A stretch of 38,111 nucleotides of DNA from Jutongia huaianensis (GTDB lineage Bacteria > Bacillota > Clostridia > Lachnospirales > Lachnospiraceae). The translations under genes were made by a program, and so were the position numbers. Under the pieces are notes generated by a model. It had not been told where the DNA came from. It did no database searches and worked only from the letters and a program-made list of their open reading frames with translations. The DNA lies in contig NZ_JACRSX010000024.1 in NCBI RefSeq assembly GCF_014384985.1, positions 1 to 38,111 of the forward strand, given 5' to 3'. Each line of letters starts with the position of its first letter. The stretch's first letter is position 1. Shown piece after piece: positions 8,542 through 16,318 of the stretch.

Positions 8542-8689
8542 GAAAAATGAAAAATAGGAAATGTGGATAATCGTTAAAATATGAGATGCTATCGTTAGAA
8601 GGTAGGGGTAATCGTTGGGGAGCAGCAGTAATATTTTGAAAAAAGTCAGACAGAAACTAATCCATATGTACCGCTGAGGTAGAATAAAG

Positions 8690-8744
8690 CAAGCACATTT
8701 CGGCTAAAATATAAATAAAATAGAAATTAGCCAAATTGTGCTTG
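8690..8744. repeat. Long inverted repeat upstream of the AAA_14 ATPase (unit 1)
   Basis: An 18-base left arm begins CAAGCACATTTCGGCTAA (8690-8707) and pairs with the right arm at 8727-8744 (TTAGCCAAATTGTGCTTG) with 16 of 18 positions matching. The loop is 19 bases and AT-rich. Its core GGCTAA...TTAGCC recurs in unit 2. It could be an operator, an RNA hairpin or a small element end. Confidence 0.65.
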
Positions 8745-8758
8745 TGTTTTTATAGTGG

Positions 8759-8795
8759 TTCGGCTAAAATATAACAAGAATGTGAATCAGCCGAA
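8759..8795. repeat. Second inverted repeat upstream of the AAA_14 ATPase (unit 2)
   Basis: TTCGGCT (8759-8765) and AGCCGAA (8789-8795) form a perfect 7-bp dyad around an AT-rich spacer. The first 16 bases, TTCGGCTAAAATATAA, repeat unit 1 exactly, 60 bases downstream. It ends just before the ribosome binding site of the ATPase gene. Confidence 0.65.
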
Positions 8796-8809
8796 AAGAG
8801 GTTTTGGAT

Positions 8810-10033
8810 ATGAGTTATATAAAAAGAAATTTGGAGAATGTGATAAATCAGGTTACAAATGAATACCCAGTGGTTCTTGTTACAGGTTCGAGACAGGTGG
8901 GGAAGACTACAATGTTGCAGAAGTTAATGGAAGGCACGAAAAGGGGATATGTTACTCTGGATGATTTGAATGAAAGAGCTCTTGCAAAGTCTGACCCGGA
9001 ATTATTCCTGCAATTGCACAAGCCGCCTGTATTAATTGATGAAGTTCAGTATGCACCGGAACTATTTGCTTATATTAAAATGAATGTAGATAAAAATCAT
9101 AAACCAGGGGCTTTTTGGTTGACTGGATCACAGATATTCAAACTGATGAGGGGAGTACAGGAATCGTTGGCAGGCAGAGTGGCCGTGCTATCTCTTACTT
9201 CTCTATCACAGGCAGAAATAGCAGGTGCTGAGATGGAGCCGTTTACCATAGAGATGGAGATGCTTGCTGCAAGGAAGGCAGGCAGAACAGAAATGGATAC
9301 CAGAGGTGTTTTTGAACGTATTTATAAGGGCTCCATGCCTGCGATTGTAAGTGGTGTGAATAGTAATAGCCAGATTTTTTACAGCAGTTATTTGTCTACT
9401 TATATTGAGCGTGATGTTAAAGAATTATCGGATGCTATTGATTCGCTTAAATTTCTTCGATTTATTACTGCGGTGGCAGCAAGATGTGGTCAAATGGTTA
9501 ATGTGGCAGAAATTGCAAGGGATGCGGATATTAACCAGACACAGGCGAAGGATTGGCTGGGGATTCTGGAAACTCTGGGAATTATTTTTTACCTTCGTCC
9601 GTATTCCAACAATCTGCTGAAGCGTCTTGTGAAAACTCCCAAGTTGTATTTTTACGATACGGGATTGGTATGTTATTTGACAAAATGGAGCAGTGCTGAA
9701 ACGTTAGAAAGTGGGGCTATGAACGGCGCAATTTTAGAAAATTATGTGGTTGCAGAAATTAGAAAAACATACCTGAACTGTGGAAAGGATCCATACATGT
9801 ATTATTACCGTGACAAAGATGCTAAAGAAATAGATGTTGTATTAGAACATGATGGAATATTAAATCCAATTGAAATTAAGAAAACCTCAAATCCAGGAAC
9901 AGAATTGACAAAGGTATTTGGGTTGCTTGATAAGGCATCAACACCACGCTCGAAAGGTGCGGTTGTCTGCATGAAGCCTGCACTTGGTGCAATTGATAGG
10001 GATAACTATATCGTACCGGTTTGGATGATATAA
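8810..10033 (+). CDS. AAA_14 / DUF4143 family ATPase
   Basis: 407 residues from ATG at 8810 (AGAGG 8 bases upstream; a TTG at 8804 is also open). Walker A is GSRQVGKTT (26-34) and Walker B is VLIDEVQ (about 74-80); LTGSQ is the sensor-like segment. The C-terminal half is DUF4143 with a PD-(D/E)XK-like core, EIDVVLEH followed by IEIKK. These ATPases are common in gut Firmicutes, Bacteroidota and archaea, often as lone, mobile, fast-evolving genes; their physiological role is not settled. The paired inverted repeats just upstream look specific to this gene and may regulate or mobilise it. Confidence 0.85.
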   Translation: MSYIKRNLENVINQVTNEYPVVLVTGSRQVGKTTMLQKLMEGTKRGYVTLDDLNERALAKSDPELFLQLHKPPVLIDEVQYAPELFAYIKMNVDKNHKPGAFWLTGSQIFKLMRGVQESLAGRVAVLSLTSLSQAEIAGAEMEPFTIEMEMLAARKAGRTEMDTRGVFERIYKGSMPAIVSGVNSNSQIFYSSYLSTYIERDVKELSDAIDSLKFLRFITAVAARCGQMVNVAEIARDADINQTQAKDWLGILETLGIIFYLRPYSNNLLKRLVKTPKLYFYDTGLVCYLTKWSSAETLESGAMNGAILENYVVAEIRKTYLNCGKDPYMYYYRDKDAKEIDVVLEHDGILNPIEIKKTSNPGTELTKVFGLLDKASTPRSKGAVVCMKPALGAIDRDNYIVPVWMI

Positions 10034-10144
10034 GGTGGTTATTGATGACTCAACCTATGGTAGAATCACAAAAATCAACTGATAGTTCGTGTAAATTTGC
10101 ATCTAATTCAGCTATGATTGAGCGGTGAAAGGAGGTTGCCCGGT

Positions 10145-10543
10145 ATGAATCAAATTAAAATAGGAAAATTTATTGCATCATGTAGAAAAGAGCAGGGCAT
10201 GACTCAAGCAAATCTTGCAGAAAAGCTCGGAATAACTGACAGGGCAGTGTCAAAATGGGAGAACGGGAAGTCAATGCCGGATTCTGGAATTATGTTGGAA
10301 TTGTGTGAACTTTTGGAAATCAATGTCAATGAACTTTTGTCGGGTGAAAAGATTGATATGAATAATTATGAGGAAAAGACGGAGGAAAACTTGCGGCAAG
10401 TACTTAATAGAGTTGAGAAGATTTTAAATGAAAATCGAGTTTTAAAGCTTGCTATTACAATTCTTTTGATTATAATAGCTATGTTTGTTGCATTTGAGTT
10501 TGGTGAAGATATTGGAAGGTTTATTTATACTATTTTCCATTGA
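10145..10543 (+). CDS. XRE regulator with C-terminal membrane anchor
   Basis: About 132 residues from ATG at 10145, behind AAAGGAGGT. The HTH_3 domain is complete: FIASCRKEQGMTQANLAEKL, then ITDRAVSKWENGKSMPD. After a charged helical linker (about 70-105, EEKTEENLRQVLNRVEKI) comes one strong membrane helix, LAITILLIIIAMFVAF, and a short tail. Such membrane-tethered XRE proteins are frequent in Clostridia. It is followed by a related gene and preceded by the AAA_14 ATPase; whether they function together is unknown. An upstream ATG at 10118 is open but has a poorer leader. Confidence 0.8.
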   Translation: MNQIKIGKFIASCRKEQGMTQANLAEKLGITDRAVSKWENGKSMPDSGIMLELCELLEINVNELLSGEKIDMNNYEEKTEENLRQVLNRVEKILNENRVLKLAITILLIIIAMFVAFEFGEDIGRFIYTIFH

Positions 10544-10584
10544 CAACTTTTAGATTTAATTTGTAATACTCGGGAGGAGAAGGT

Positions 10585-10998
10585 ATGACTTTTGGAGAAT
10601 GATTGTATGAATTGCGGAATAAAAAGAATATATCCCAAGAAGATCTTGCAGAGGTTTTGGATGTTTCCAGACAGTCGATTTCTAAATGGGAAAATGATAA
10701 GGCATATCCTGAAATGACAAGATTATTGTTTATGAGTGACTATTTTGATGTTTCATTAGATTATCTGATGCGTGGAATTGATAAAGAAGATAATGAGGGA
10801 AAAGTAACAGAGAAATATAAGACAAAGAATATTTTGCTAGTGTGGAATGATTTTTTGTCTAACTTATCAAAAAAACAAAAGGCTTTATTTATGCTGTTGT
10901 ATATTTTAATCATTTGTGCATTAGTTTCGTTTGTTGTAAGTGTTATATATTGTGGTGGATATGAAATAGGAAAATTCATTGGATATCTGATGGAATGA
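10585..10998 (+). pseudogene. XRE regulator with membrane anchor, nonsense codon 6
   Basis: A good GGGAGGAGAAGGT precedes ATG at 10585, which reads MTFGE then TGA at 10600-10602, then continues in the same frame LYELRNKKNISQEDLAEVLD, VSRQSISKWENDKAYPE and a C-terminal membrane helix (ALFMLLYILIICALVSFVV). The intact family start is MTFGEKLYELR, so one Lys codon has become TGA. Translation could restart at TTG 10603, directly after the stop, giving 131 residues that keep most of the HTH; so the gene may be weakly active rather than dead. Its layout matches the preceding gene and they look like divergent paralogues. Confidence 0.65.
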
Positions 10999-11022
10999 CC
11001 TGTGGTGTAGTGGTGCAACCAG

Positions 11023-11063
11023 TGGTAATGACAGAAATTTTGACTACGGTTTTACTACGAATG
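11023..11063 (+). repeat. Dispersed imperfect direct repeat, copy 2
   Basis: TGGTAATGACAGAAATTTTG followed by ACTACGGTTTTACTACGAATG, the partner of 8500-8541. It follows directly after the second XRE gene, in a 276-base stretch with no other coding sign. Confidence 0.55.
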
Positions 11064-11159
11064 ATGTGGGTGTTGTTGGAGAGTGTAGTGAATGTGAAGT
11101 ACAGTAGAAAAACGGTAGCATCTGGTTCGTTTGAATCAGGTGCTTATTTGATGCAGTTT

Positions 11160-11190
11160 AATATTTGCTGTAAATATGCACGCAAATATT
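11160..11190. promoter_or_regulatory. 9-bp inverted repeat at the toxin-antitoxin promoter
   Basis: AATATTTGC (11160-11168) and GCAAATATT (11182-11190) are perfect arms separated by 13 bases and abut the -35 box at 11192. Antitoxins of this class usually repress their own promoter, so this is a candidate operator. Confidence 0.45.
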
Positions 11191-11191
11191 G

Positions 11192-11220
11192 TTGCACAAC
11201 ATAAACCTCGTTGGTATAAT
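11192..11220 (+). promoter_or_regulatory. SigA-type promoter of the toxin-antitoxin pair
   Basis: TTGCAC (11192-11197), a 17-base spacer and TATAAT (11215-11220), 55 bases before the antitoxin ATG. Near-consensus in boxes and spacing. Confidence 0.75.
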
Positions 11221-11274
11221 AATATTGATAAGTTGGAATTATTTTTGATTGATATGTGAAATGGAGGAATTGTT

Positions 11275-11529
11275 ATGCCAAACATTAAACCAGTATCGGA
11301 TCTTAGAAATTATACAGAAGTATTAAAGGAAGTTGATGTGTCTAACAGAGTATATTTAACACGTAATGGACATGGCCAGTATGGAATCCTGACAATGGCA
11401 GAGATTGATGAGCTTGATAGATATCGAGCTGCATATACACTGTTTTCAAAACTGAAAAGCTCAGAGGAGCGTGCGAATAAAGAGGGATGGATTTCTGCAG
11501 ATGATTTAGAAAAAGAACTGGGGGTATAG
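11275..11529 (+). CDS. Phd/YefM-type antitoxin
   Basis: 84 residues. The N-terminal half matches the Phd/YefM fold used for operator binding: IKPVSDLRNYTEVLKEV, VYLTRNGHGQYGILTMAE. The C-terminal part (LKSSEERANKEGWISADDLE) is the acidic, flexible region that wraps the partner toxin. ATGGAGGAATTGTT precedes the ATG. Only 3 bases separate it from the toxin gene, so the pair is one operon driven by the promoter at 11192-11220. It neutralises the toxin and most likely represses the operon. Confidence 0.85.
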   Translation: MPNIKPVSDLRNYTEVLKEVDVSNRVYLTRNGHGQYGILTMAEIDELDRYRAAYTLFSKLKSSEERANKEGWISADDLEKELGV

Positions 11530-11532
11530 AAT

Positions 11533-11880
11533 TTGAAGAGATTAGTATATTCACCAGATGCGGCGCAGAAATTACGTAATATCAAACGTGATGTAACGAT
11601 AAATTTTGGCGCAGATGTAGCAAAACATGTTGTGTCAAATATGACGCAGACGATGCGACGATTACAGAGATATGAACAGTCTGGAATATCAGTAGAAAAG
11701 GCAATAGGTGTGCCATGTGATTATCTGATGGTATATACAGAACATAACTACGCATTTTATAGGATTACAGATGACTCAATCTATATTGTAGATATCTTCC
11801 ATGAGAGAGAAGACTTTATGTGGAAGTTATTTGGAATACGAACAGCATCCCAGGAAACAGAAGATTATTGGAATGAATAA
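11533..11880 (+). CDS. RelE/ParE-family toxin
   Basis: 115 residues from a TTG start at 11533. The RelE/ParE pattern is visible: YSPDAAQKLRNIKRDV near the start, a central helix with MRRLQRYEQSG, then the strand-rich end YRITDDSIYIVDIFHERED. The family either cleaves ribosome-bound mRNA (RelE) or blocks gyrase (ParE); the sequence alone does not tell which. A weak TTG start placed after the antitoxin stop suits a toxin that must be made in smaller amount. Confidence 0.8.
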   Translation: MKRLVYSPDAAQKLRNIKRDVTINFGADVAKHVVSNMTQTMRRLQRYEQSGISVEKAIGVPCDYLMVYTEHNYAFYRITDDSIYIVDIFHEREDFMWKLFGIRTASQETEDYWNE

Positions 11881-11902
11881 ACTAAACAGGAGGAAAATTT
11901 AA

Positions 11903-12025
11903 ATGGCTTTAATAGGTACATATTATACGATAGAACCTAAAGATTGGTTGTTTTCAACGCATGGAGATGTTGTTGAAGCAAATCTGCTTGCCCATAAGGA
12001 TGACGATCATCTGCCGTTTTTGTAA
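11903..12025 (+). CDS. 40-residue ORF of unknown function, possibly truncated
   Basis: ATG at 11903 follows a strong AGGAGGAAAATTTA and lies 22 bases after the toxin stop, so it can be in the same transcript. It contains IGTYYTIEPKDWLFSTHGDV and ends AHKDDDHLPFL. No family recognised. The stop falls right where the transposase remnant begins, so the true C-terminus may have been removed by the insertion. Confidence 0.45.
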   Translation: MALIGTYYTIEPKDWLFSTHGDVVEANLLAHKDDDHLPFL

Positions 12026-12734
12026 GTCCTATAATCTGCCGCCGCCGCGACGTTACAAAAAATGCGCCAGAAAAGATTATCTGGCATTTGCCAGAAGCAA
12101 AAAAACACAGTGCAAAGAAAATACGGAAAGCCCTGCGAAAACAGCTTGGTTATGTTGCAAGGGACATACGGTATCTGGAAGAGTTCATGAGTAACGGATA
12201 TGCAGCAACAGAAAAAGAAGCAGGTCTGTATCTGACGATCACTGCATTGTATGAGCAGCAAAAATATATGTACGGAAGGATCGAAAAAATATCTTTCGAA
12301 GCGTATAACGAGAGCACCTGTCTGACAGAGGCTGTGGAACGGTTCAAGGAAAGAACCGGTTACTATCCAAACCGGGTACTGGCAAATCAGATATATCGGA
12401 CAAGAGCGAACCGGAGTTATTGCAAAGAACATGGCATCCGTTTGTCAGGTCCAAAACTTGGGCGACCGGGAGTGAATGTAAAAGTGGATAAAAACAGGAA
12501 TATCAGGATAATACCGACAGGATCGAAGTGGAACGTACATTTCGCTTAAGCAAACGTTGTTACGGAATGAGCTGTATTACCACCAAGCTGGAGAAAACCC
12601 AGCTTACATCCATCGCATTATCCGTATTTGTCACAAATCTGTTTAAGATGCAGAGACGAATACTTTTTGCCTTTTTACATCTGCACCGGATTTGGGACAG
12701 ATATAGGATTGTAAATCTGTGTCTTTCTGTTTAA
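12026..12734 (+). pseudogene. Decayed IS1182/IS5-type DDE transposase
   Basis: Three frames together rebuild the second half of a transposase. The first part (RRYKKCARKDYLAFARSKK) shifts frame at about 12107 into HSAKKIRKALRKQLGYVARD. MYG is joined directly to RIEKISFEAYNESTCLTEAV, where a block of about 45 residues appears deleted. A second frameshift near 12490, at an A-run, leads into DRIEVERTFRLSKRCYGM and the end KMQRRILFAFLH...IVNLCLSV. The family assignment rests on the AYNES...RTGYYPNRVLANQIYRTRANRSY region and the C-terminal layout. Inactive relic. Confidence 0.75.
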
Positions 12735-12765
12735 TCAGCAGACACTAAATAAAAAATTAAAAAAA

Positions 12766-12792
12766 TGTAACCTTTTGTTTCAAATTGCTGTC
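12766..12792 (+). promoter_or_regulatory. ECF sigma-type promoter of the oatA-sigV-rsiV operon
   Basis: TGTAAC (12766-12771), 17 bases, TGTC (12789-12792). This is the AAC / GTC pattern and spacing of Bacillus SigX/SigW/SigV-type promoters and lies 54 bases before the first gene of an operon that encodes an ECF sigma factor, so autoregulation is expected. Confidence 0.6.
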
Positions 12793-12845
12793 ATAATATA
12801 TAGCGCGCGAAAAAAGCCTTATTGAAGTAGGAAGGAAGCAGGAAA

Positions 12846-14693
12846 ATGAAGGAACAAAAGAAAAAACGGCACATAGAAGGGATGGATGCGTTAAGAGGGT
12901 TTGCTATATTGGGAGTTGTCCTTTACCATGTAATGCCAGGACGGTTTCCGGGCGGCTTTCTCGGAGTCAATATGTTTTTAGTACTGTCCGGCTATCTGAT
13001 CTATAAAACATCCGTATGGGATCTGGAACATGGGGTATATGCAGCAGGCAGATTTTATAAGAAGCGCTGTATGAGGATTTATCCGCCTCTGCTCATTATG
13101 ATTATTGCAGTGTGGGGCATTCTGGCGGTCAGTATGCCGGAGGTGGCAAAGGGCAAGGGCGGTGAAGTATTAAGCGTTGTCGGGGGATATAACAATTTCT
13201 GGCAGATCCAGCAGAATGCATCTTATTTCGCAAGGATGAGCCAGCAGTCACCATACACACATCTGTGGGCGATTGCCATAGAAATGCAGTTTTATCTTAT
13301 GTGGCCGCTGTTGTTTTGGCTTCTTCGGAAACTGAAGAAGCATACATCCATGACGGCTGCCAGAACAGCAGTGCTTGTTCTGGTGATTCTTGGTGGACTT
13401 CGTATGAGCATTATCTACCGTCCGACAGAGGATGTATCAAGGCTTTATTATGGGACAGATACAAGAATATATGCCCTGTTTTTGGGAATATTTATTGCAA
13501 TGATTCAGAAGAATGTGATATCTTTTGTACAAAGAAGGCTGCCGCTATGGTTTAGAAACAGCCTGATAGCAGCAGGGCTCGTGGTGATGACGGGAACCTA
13601 TTTCATAGCGGAAGGGCAGATGCCGTATATATACCAAGGGGGAATGTTTGCAGATGGGATACTTTGTGCATTGATTCTTTTGCTGATTCCGGCGGGAAGT
13701 ATGGGGAAATGGCTGGACAAAAGTCCCTTTGCCCTGGTAGGAAGAATAAGTTATGAGCTTTATCTGTGGATGTATCCGATCATTTTTCTGTTTGGGTATT
13801 ATAAGAAAAACTTTGGCCCGGTATCCTGGTGTGTACAGATGATACTGATGGTTTTTGCGGCATCTGCGATGCATGGACTGATGGTATTTTTTCAATATAA
13901 GAAAAAACAGAACCCGAAGGGGAATGGTGTTGTCATAGGTTATACCAGCACCGGATTCTCTGTAGCCTGTATTGTACTGGCTGTCTGTGTAATCACTGCG
14001 TATCAGCTGCCGGGGGAAGCTGCGAAGGATACTGCCGTAAAAGCACAGGCAATGTCACAGCAACAACACAGGATGATTGCTGACGAGGGACAAGCTTCAA
14101 AAGAGAAAGCACCGGCTGCCGGGAAAGCGGAAAAAATAAAAAAGGCTCCCTTAGAGAAAACGGATCAAGATGACGATGCTGGCATCCGTGGGCAGAGTAT
14201 TACCGCAATTGGTGATTCCGTTCTGCTTGGTGCTTCCAAAGAAGTAAAGAAAAAGCTGCCGGACTGTCTGATTGATGCCAAGGTATCCAGACAAGTTATT
14301 CAGGCGAAGGATATTGTTGAAGACCTGAAATCAAAAGGAAAATTAGGAGATACGGTCGTGCTTGCGCTGGGAACGAACGGAACCTTTTCTGATGCTACCG
14401 GCAAAGAGCTGATCCGTGCGATTGGAAAGGATCGGAAGATTTATTGGGTCACAGCTTTCGGGGAGCATTTGCAGTGGCAGGAAGAGTCTAATCACCAGAT
14501 CCGATCCGTGGCAGAGCAATACCGGAATGTGCAGATTATTGACTGGGCATCTCTTGCAGAAGGGCACCCAAATTGGTTTGTATCCGATGGAGTACATCTG
14601 ACCTCTTCCGGATGCAAAGCCTATGCAAAACTATATTATGATGCAATCGACAACAACAGCCAGAAATGCATTACAAAGAATCAGGAGGAATAG
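12846..14693 (+). CDS. oatA: OatA-like peptidoglycan O-acetyltransferase
   Basis: 615 residues. The N-terminal ~370 residues are an acyltransferase-3 membrane domain: EGMDALRGFAILGVVLYHV with the conserved His, GGFLGVNMFLVLSGYLI, RRFYKKRCMRIYPP-like segment (FYKKRCMRIYPPLL), and about ten membrane helices. A Lys/Ala-rich linker follows. The C-terminal ~165 residues are an extracellular SGNH esterase-fold domain: ITAIGDSVLLGA (Ser 458), LGTNG (Asn 511), SDGVHLT (Asp 581, His 584). This two-domain form acetylates MurNAc and confers lysozyme resistance. It heads an operon with an ECF sigma and an RsiV-like anti-sigma, as oatA does in the Bacillus sigV operon. Confidence 0.85.
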   Translation: MKEQKKKRHIEGMDALRGFAILGVVLYHVMPGRFPGGFLGVNMFLVLSGYLIYKTSVWDLEHGVYAAGRFYKKRCMRIYPPLLIMIIAVWGILAVSMPEVAKGKGGEVLSVVGGYNNFWQIQQNASYFARMSQQSPYTHLWAIAIEMQFYLMWPLLFWLLRKLKKHTSMTAARTAVLVLVILGGLRMSIIYRPTEDVSRLYYGTDTRIYALFLGIFIAMIQKNVISFVQRRLPLWFRNSLIAAGLVVMTGTYFIAEGQMPYIYQGGMFADGILCALILLLIPAGSMGKWLDKSPFALVGRISYELYLWMYPIIFLFGYYKKNFGPVSWCVQMILMVFAASAMHGLMVFFQYKKKQNPKGNGVVIGYTSTGFSVACIVLAVCVITAYQLPGEAAKDTAVKAQAMSQQQHRMIADEGQASKEKAPAAGKAEKIKKAPLEKTDQDDDAGIRGQSITAIGDSVLLGASKEVKKKLPDCLIDAKVSRQVIQAKDIVEDLKSKGKLGDTVVLALGTNGTFSDATGKELIRAIGKDRKIYWVTAFGEHLQWQEESNHQIRSVAEQYRNVQIIDWASLAEGHPNWFVSDGVHLTSSGCKAYAKLYYDAIDNNSQKCITKNQEE

Positions 14694-14719
14694 GTCTGCA
14701 GTAGCAAAAGGAGGAAAAA

Positions 14720-15325
14720 ATGGCAGAATCATCATACAATTCAAAGGGGGAACAAATGGCATGGGAGGATCGGGAGATTATTGCGCAATTTCTGTGCCGT
14801 GATGAGGCTGCCATTAAAAATACTGCGGACAAGTATGAAAGATATTGCAGTTCCATCGCCTATCGTATTTTAGGAAATGGAGAGGATGTCAGGGAGTGCC
14901 TGAATGATACTTGGATGAAGCTGTGGGAGTCCATTCCGCCGACAGTACCTGAGATTTTGTCGGCATATGTGGGCAAAATCACCAGAAATCTGGCAATCAA
15001 CCGATATGATCATCTGCATGCCGGAAAACGCTGTGGGGACAGTGTGGATCAGTCGTTGGAGGAATTAAAGGAGTGTGTATCGTTGGCACATGATAATGTG
15101 AGAGAGGAAATGGACCGGAAGGATCTGGAGGAAGCAATCAACCGGTATCTGGACGGACTGCCGTCAAAAAAACGACAGATCTTTGTCCGAAGGTATTTTT
15201 ATCTGGATGAGATATACCAGATCGCAGAGCATTTTCATATGACGGAGTCCGCAGTCAAGGTGGGATTGCACCGTATGCGGAAGTCCTTAAAGATACATTT
15301 GCAAAAGGAAGGATATCATATTTAG
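14720..15325 (+). CDS. sigV: ECF sigma factor, SigV-like
   Basis: 201 residues. Region 2 covers KYERYCSSIAYRILGNGEDV, ECLNDTWMKLWESIP and YVGKITRNLAINRYD; region 4 covers LPSKKRQIFVRRYFYLDEIY, then HFHMTESAVKVGLHRMRKSL. ATG at 14720 has AAAGGAGGAAAAA; ATG at 14756 behind AAAGGGGG is an alternative. The name rests on context: it lies between an OatA-like enzyme and an RsiV-like protein, the arrangement of lysozyme-responsive SigV modules in Bacillus, Enterococcus and Clostridioides. It probably reads the promoter at 12766-12792. Confidence 0.8.
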   Translation: MAESSYNSKGEQMAWEDREIIAQFLCRDEAAIKNTADKYERYCSSIAYRILGNGEDVRECLNDTWMKLWESIPPTVPEILSAYVGKITRNLAINRYDHLHAGKRCGDSVDQSLEELKECVSLAHDNVREEMDRKDLEEAINRYLDGLPSKKRQIFVRRYFYLDEIYQIAEHFHMTESAVKVGLHRMRKSLKIHLQKEGYHI

Positions 15326-15376
15326 AAACAAGCCTGTGAAAAAATCAGGACTGCATCAAGAAATGAGGTAATAGTT

Positions 15377-16273
15377 ATGTCAAAGAAAAAGATATTGTGT
15401 TATGTTTTATTAACTGCAATATTAGTTAATATGTTTGCGGCAGGAGAGGTGTCTGTGGCGGCAGAACAACAGCAGCCGGAATATTCCAATCTTGTAGATG
15501 CAAAGTCACGAAAAGAAGTAAGGAGTGCTCTTTTGTCAGCGGGAATCTCCGCCAAAACAGCAGATGTCTGGCTGAAGGATGTCGTAAGCTACAATAAAAC
15601 CATCAAAAATACCAGTCTGGTAAAAAAAGGCTTCAAAAAGATGGGAAAAAAGCCACCGGTATATAATGAAAACCGGATCAGTAAGCTCTGGCTGAAGAAA
15701 AATAAACTGTTTATCGGTTATAACTGTAGGATCACTGCCTATGATCTGATGAAGGACTATATTAAGGTCGGCAATACCGGAAAAGCGAATCCATCGCAGC
15801 TGTTTATGGATCAGGATGCGTTAAAGAATGCACCGACGAAGAAGTTTTCAGGAAAGCAGAGAAAAGCCTTTGAAAGTGTATTCTCTACGGTACAGACGCA
15901 ATATACGAAGAATGTGGCAACACATGCAGCAATCTGGGCAAAGGATTGGAAAAACAAAAAGATTTCTGTTTCCGGTAAGACAAAGGCAACCCTGATCAGT
16001 GTCGTTTTGCATTCCAGTTTCAGCAAAACGGAAAACGAATTGTTTGTGGGTCATACCGGCGTGCTGGTGCCGACAAAGAATCATAAATATCTGTTTATTG
16101 AAAAGCTGTCCTTTCAGCTTCCTTATCAGGTAACCCGTTTTGAAAGTAAAGAACAGCTGAATGATTATCTGATGGGAATGTATGACACGGAATGGGGACA
16201 GGATACGGCAAAGCCATTTATTATGGAAAATACAAAGCTGATGAAGGAATATCATGCAGTGTCTGACCGATAG
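15377..16273 (+). CDS. Secreted DUF4300-family protein in the sigV operon
   Basis: 298 residues with a signal peptide: basic MSKKK, hydrophobic ILCYVLLTAILVNMFAAG, probable cleavage near VSVAAEQ. There is no lipobox. The mature part matches DUF4300 as I know it: YSNLVDAKSRKEVRSALLSA, SYNKTIKNTSLVKKGFKKM, FIGYNCRITAYDLMKDYI, and HTGVLVP near the end. Function unknown. It sits between the sigma and anti-sigma genes with 51- and 45-base gaps, so it is co-expressed with the lysozyme response. A role as an exported cell-wall protection factor is an inference from this position. Confidence 0.7.
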   Translation: MSKKKILCYVLLTAILVNMFAAGEVSVAAEQQQPEYSNLVDAKSRKEVRSALLSAGISAKTADVWLKDVVSYNKTIKNTSLVKKGFKKMGKKPPVYNENRISKLWLKKNKLFIGYNCRITAYDLMKDYIKVGNTGKANPSQLFMDQDALKNAPTKKFSGKQRKAFESVFSTVQTQYTKNVATHAAIWAKDWKNKKISVSGKTKATLISVVLHSSFSKTENELFVGHTGVLVPTKNHKYLFIEKLSFQLPYQVTRFESKEQLNDYLMGMYDTEWGQDTAKPFIMENTKLMKEYHAVSDR

Positions 16274-16318
16274 AACGGATAGTAGCGAATTTTCAAATGT
16301 ATGGAATGGAGGAATCAG

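Noticed and set aside
12150..12432. Minus-strand ORFs within the transposase relic
   Set aside because: They are antisense to clearly homologous transposase sequence and have no start signals.
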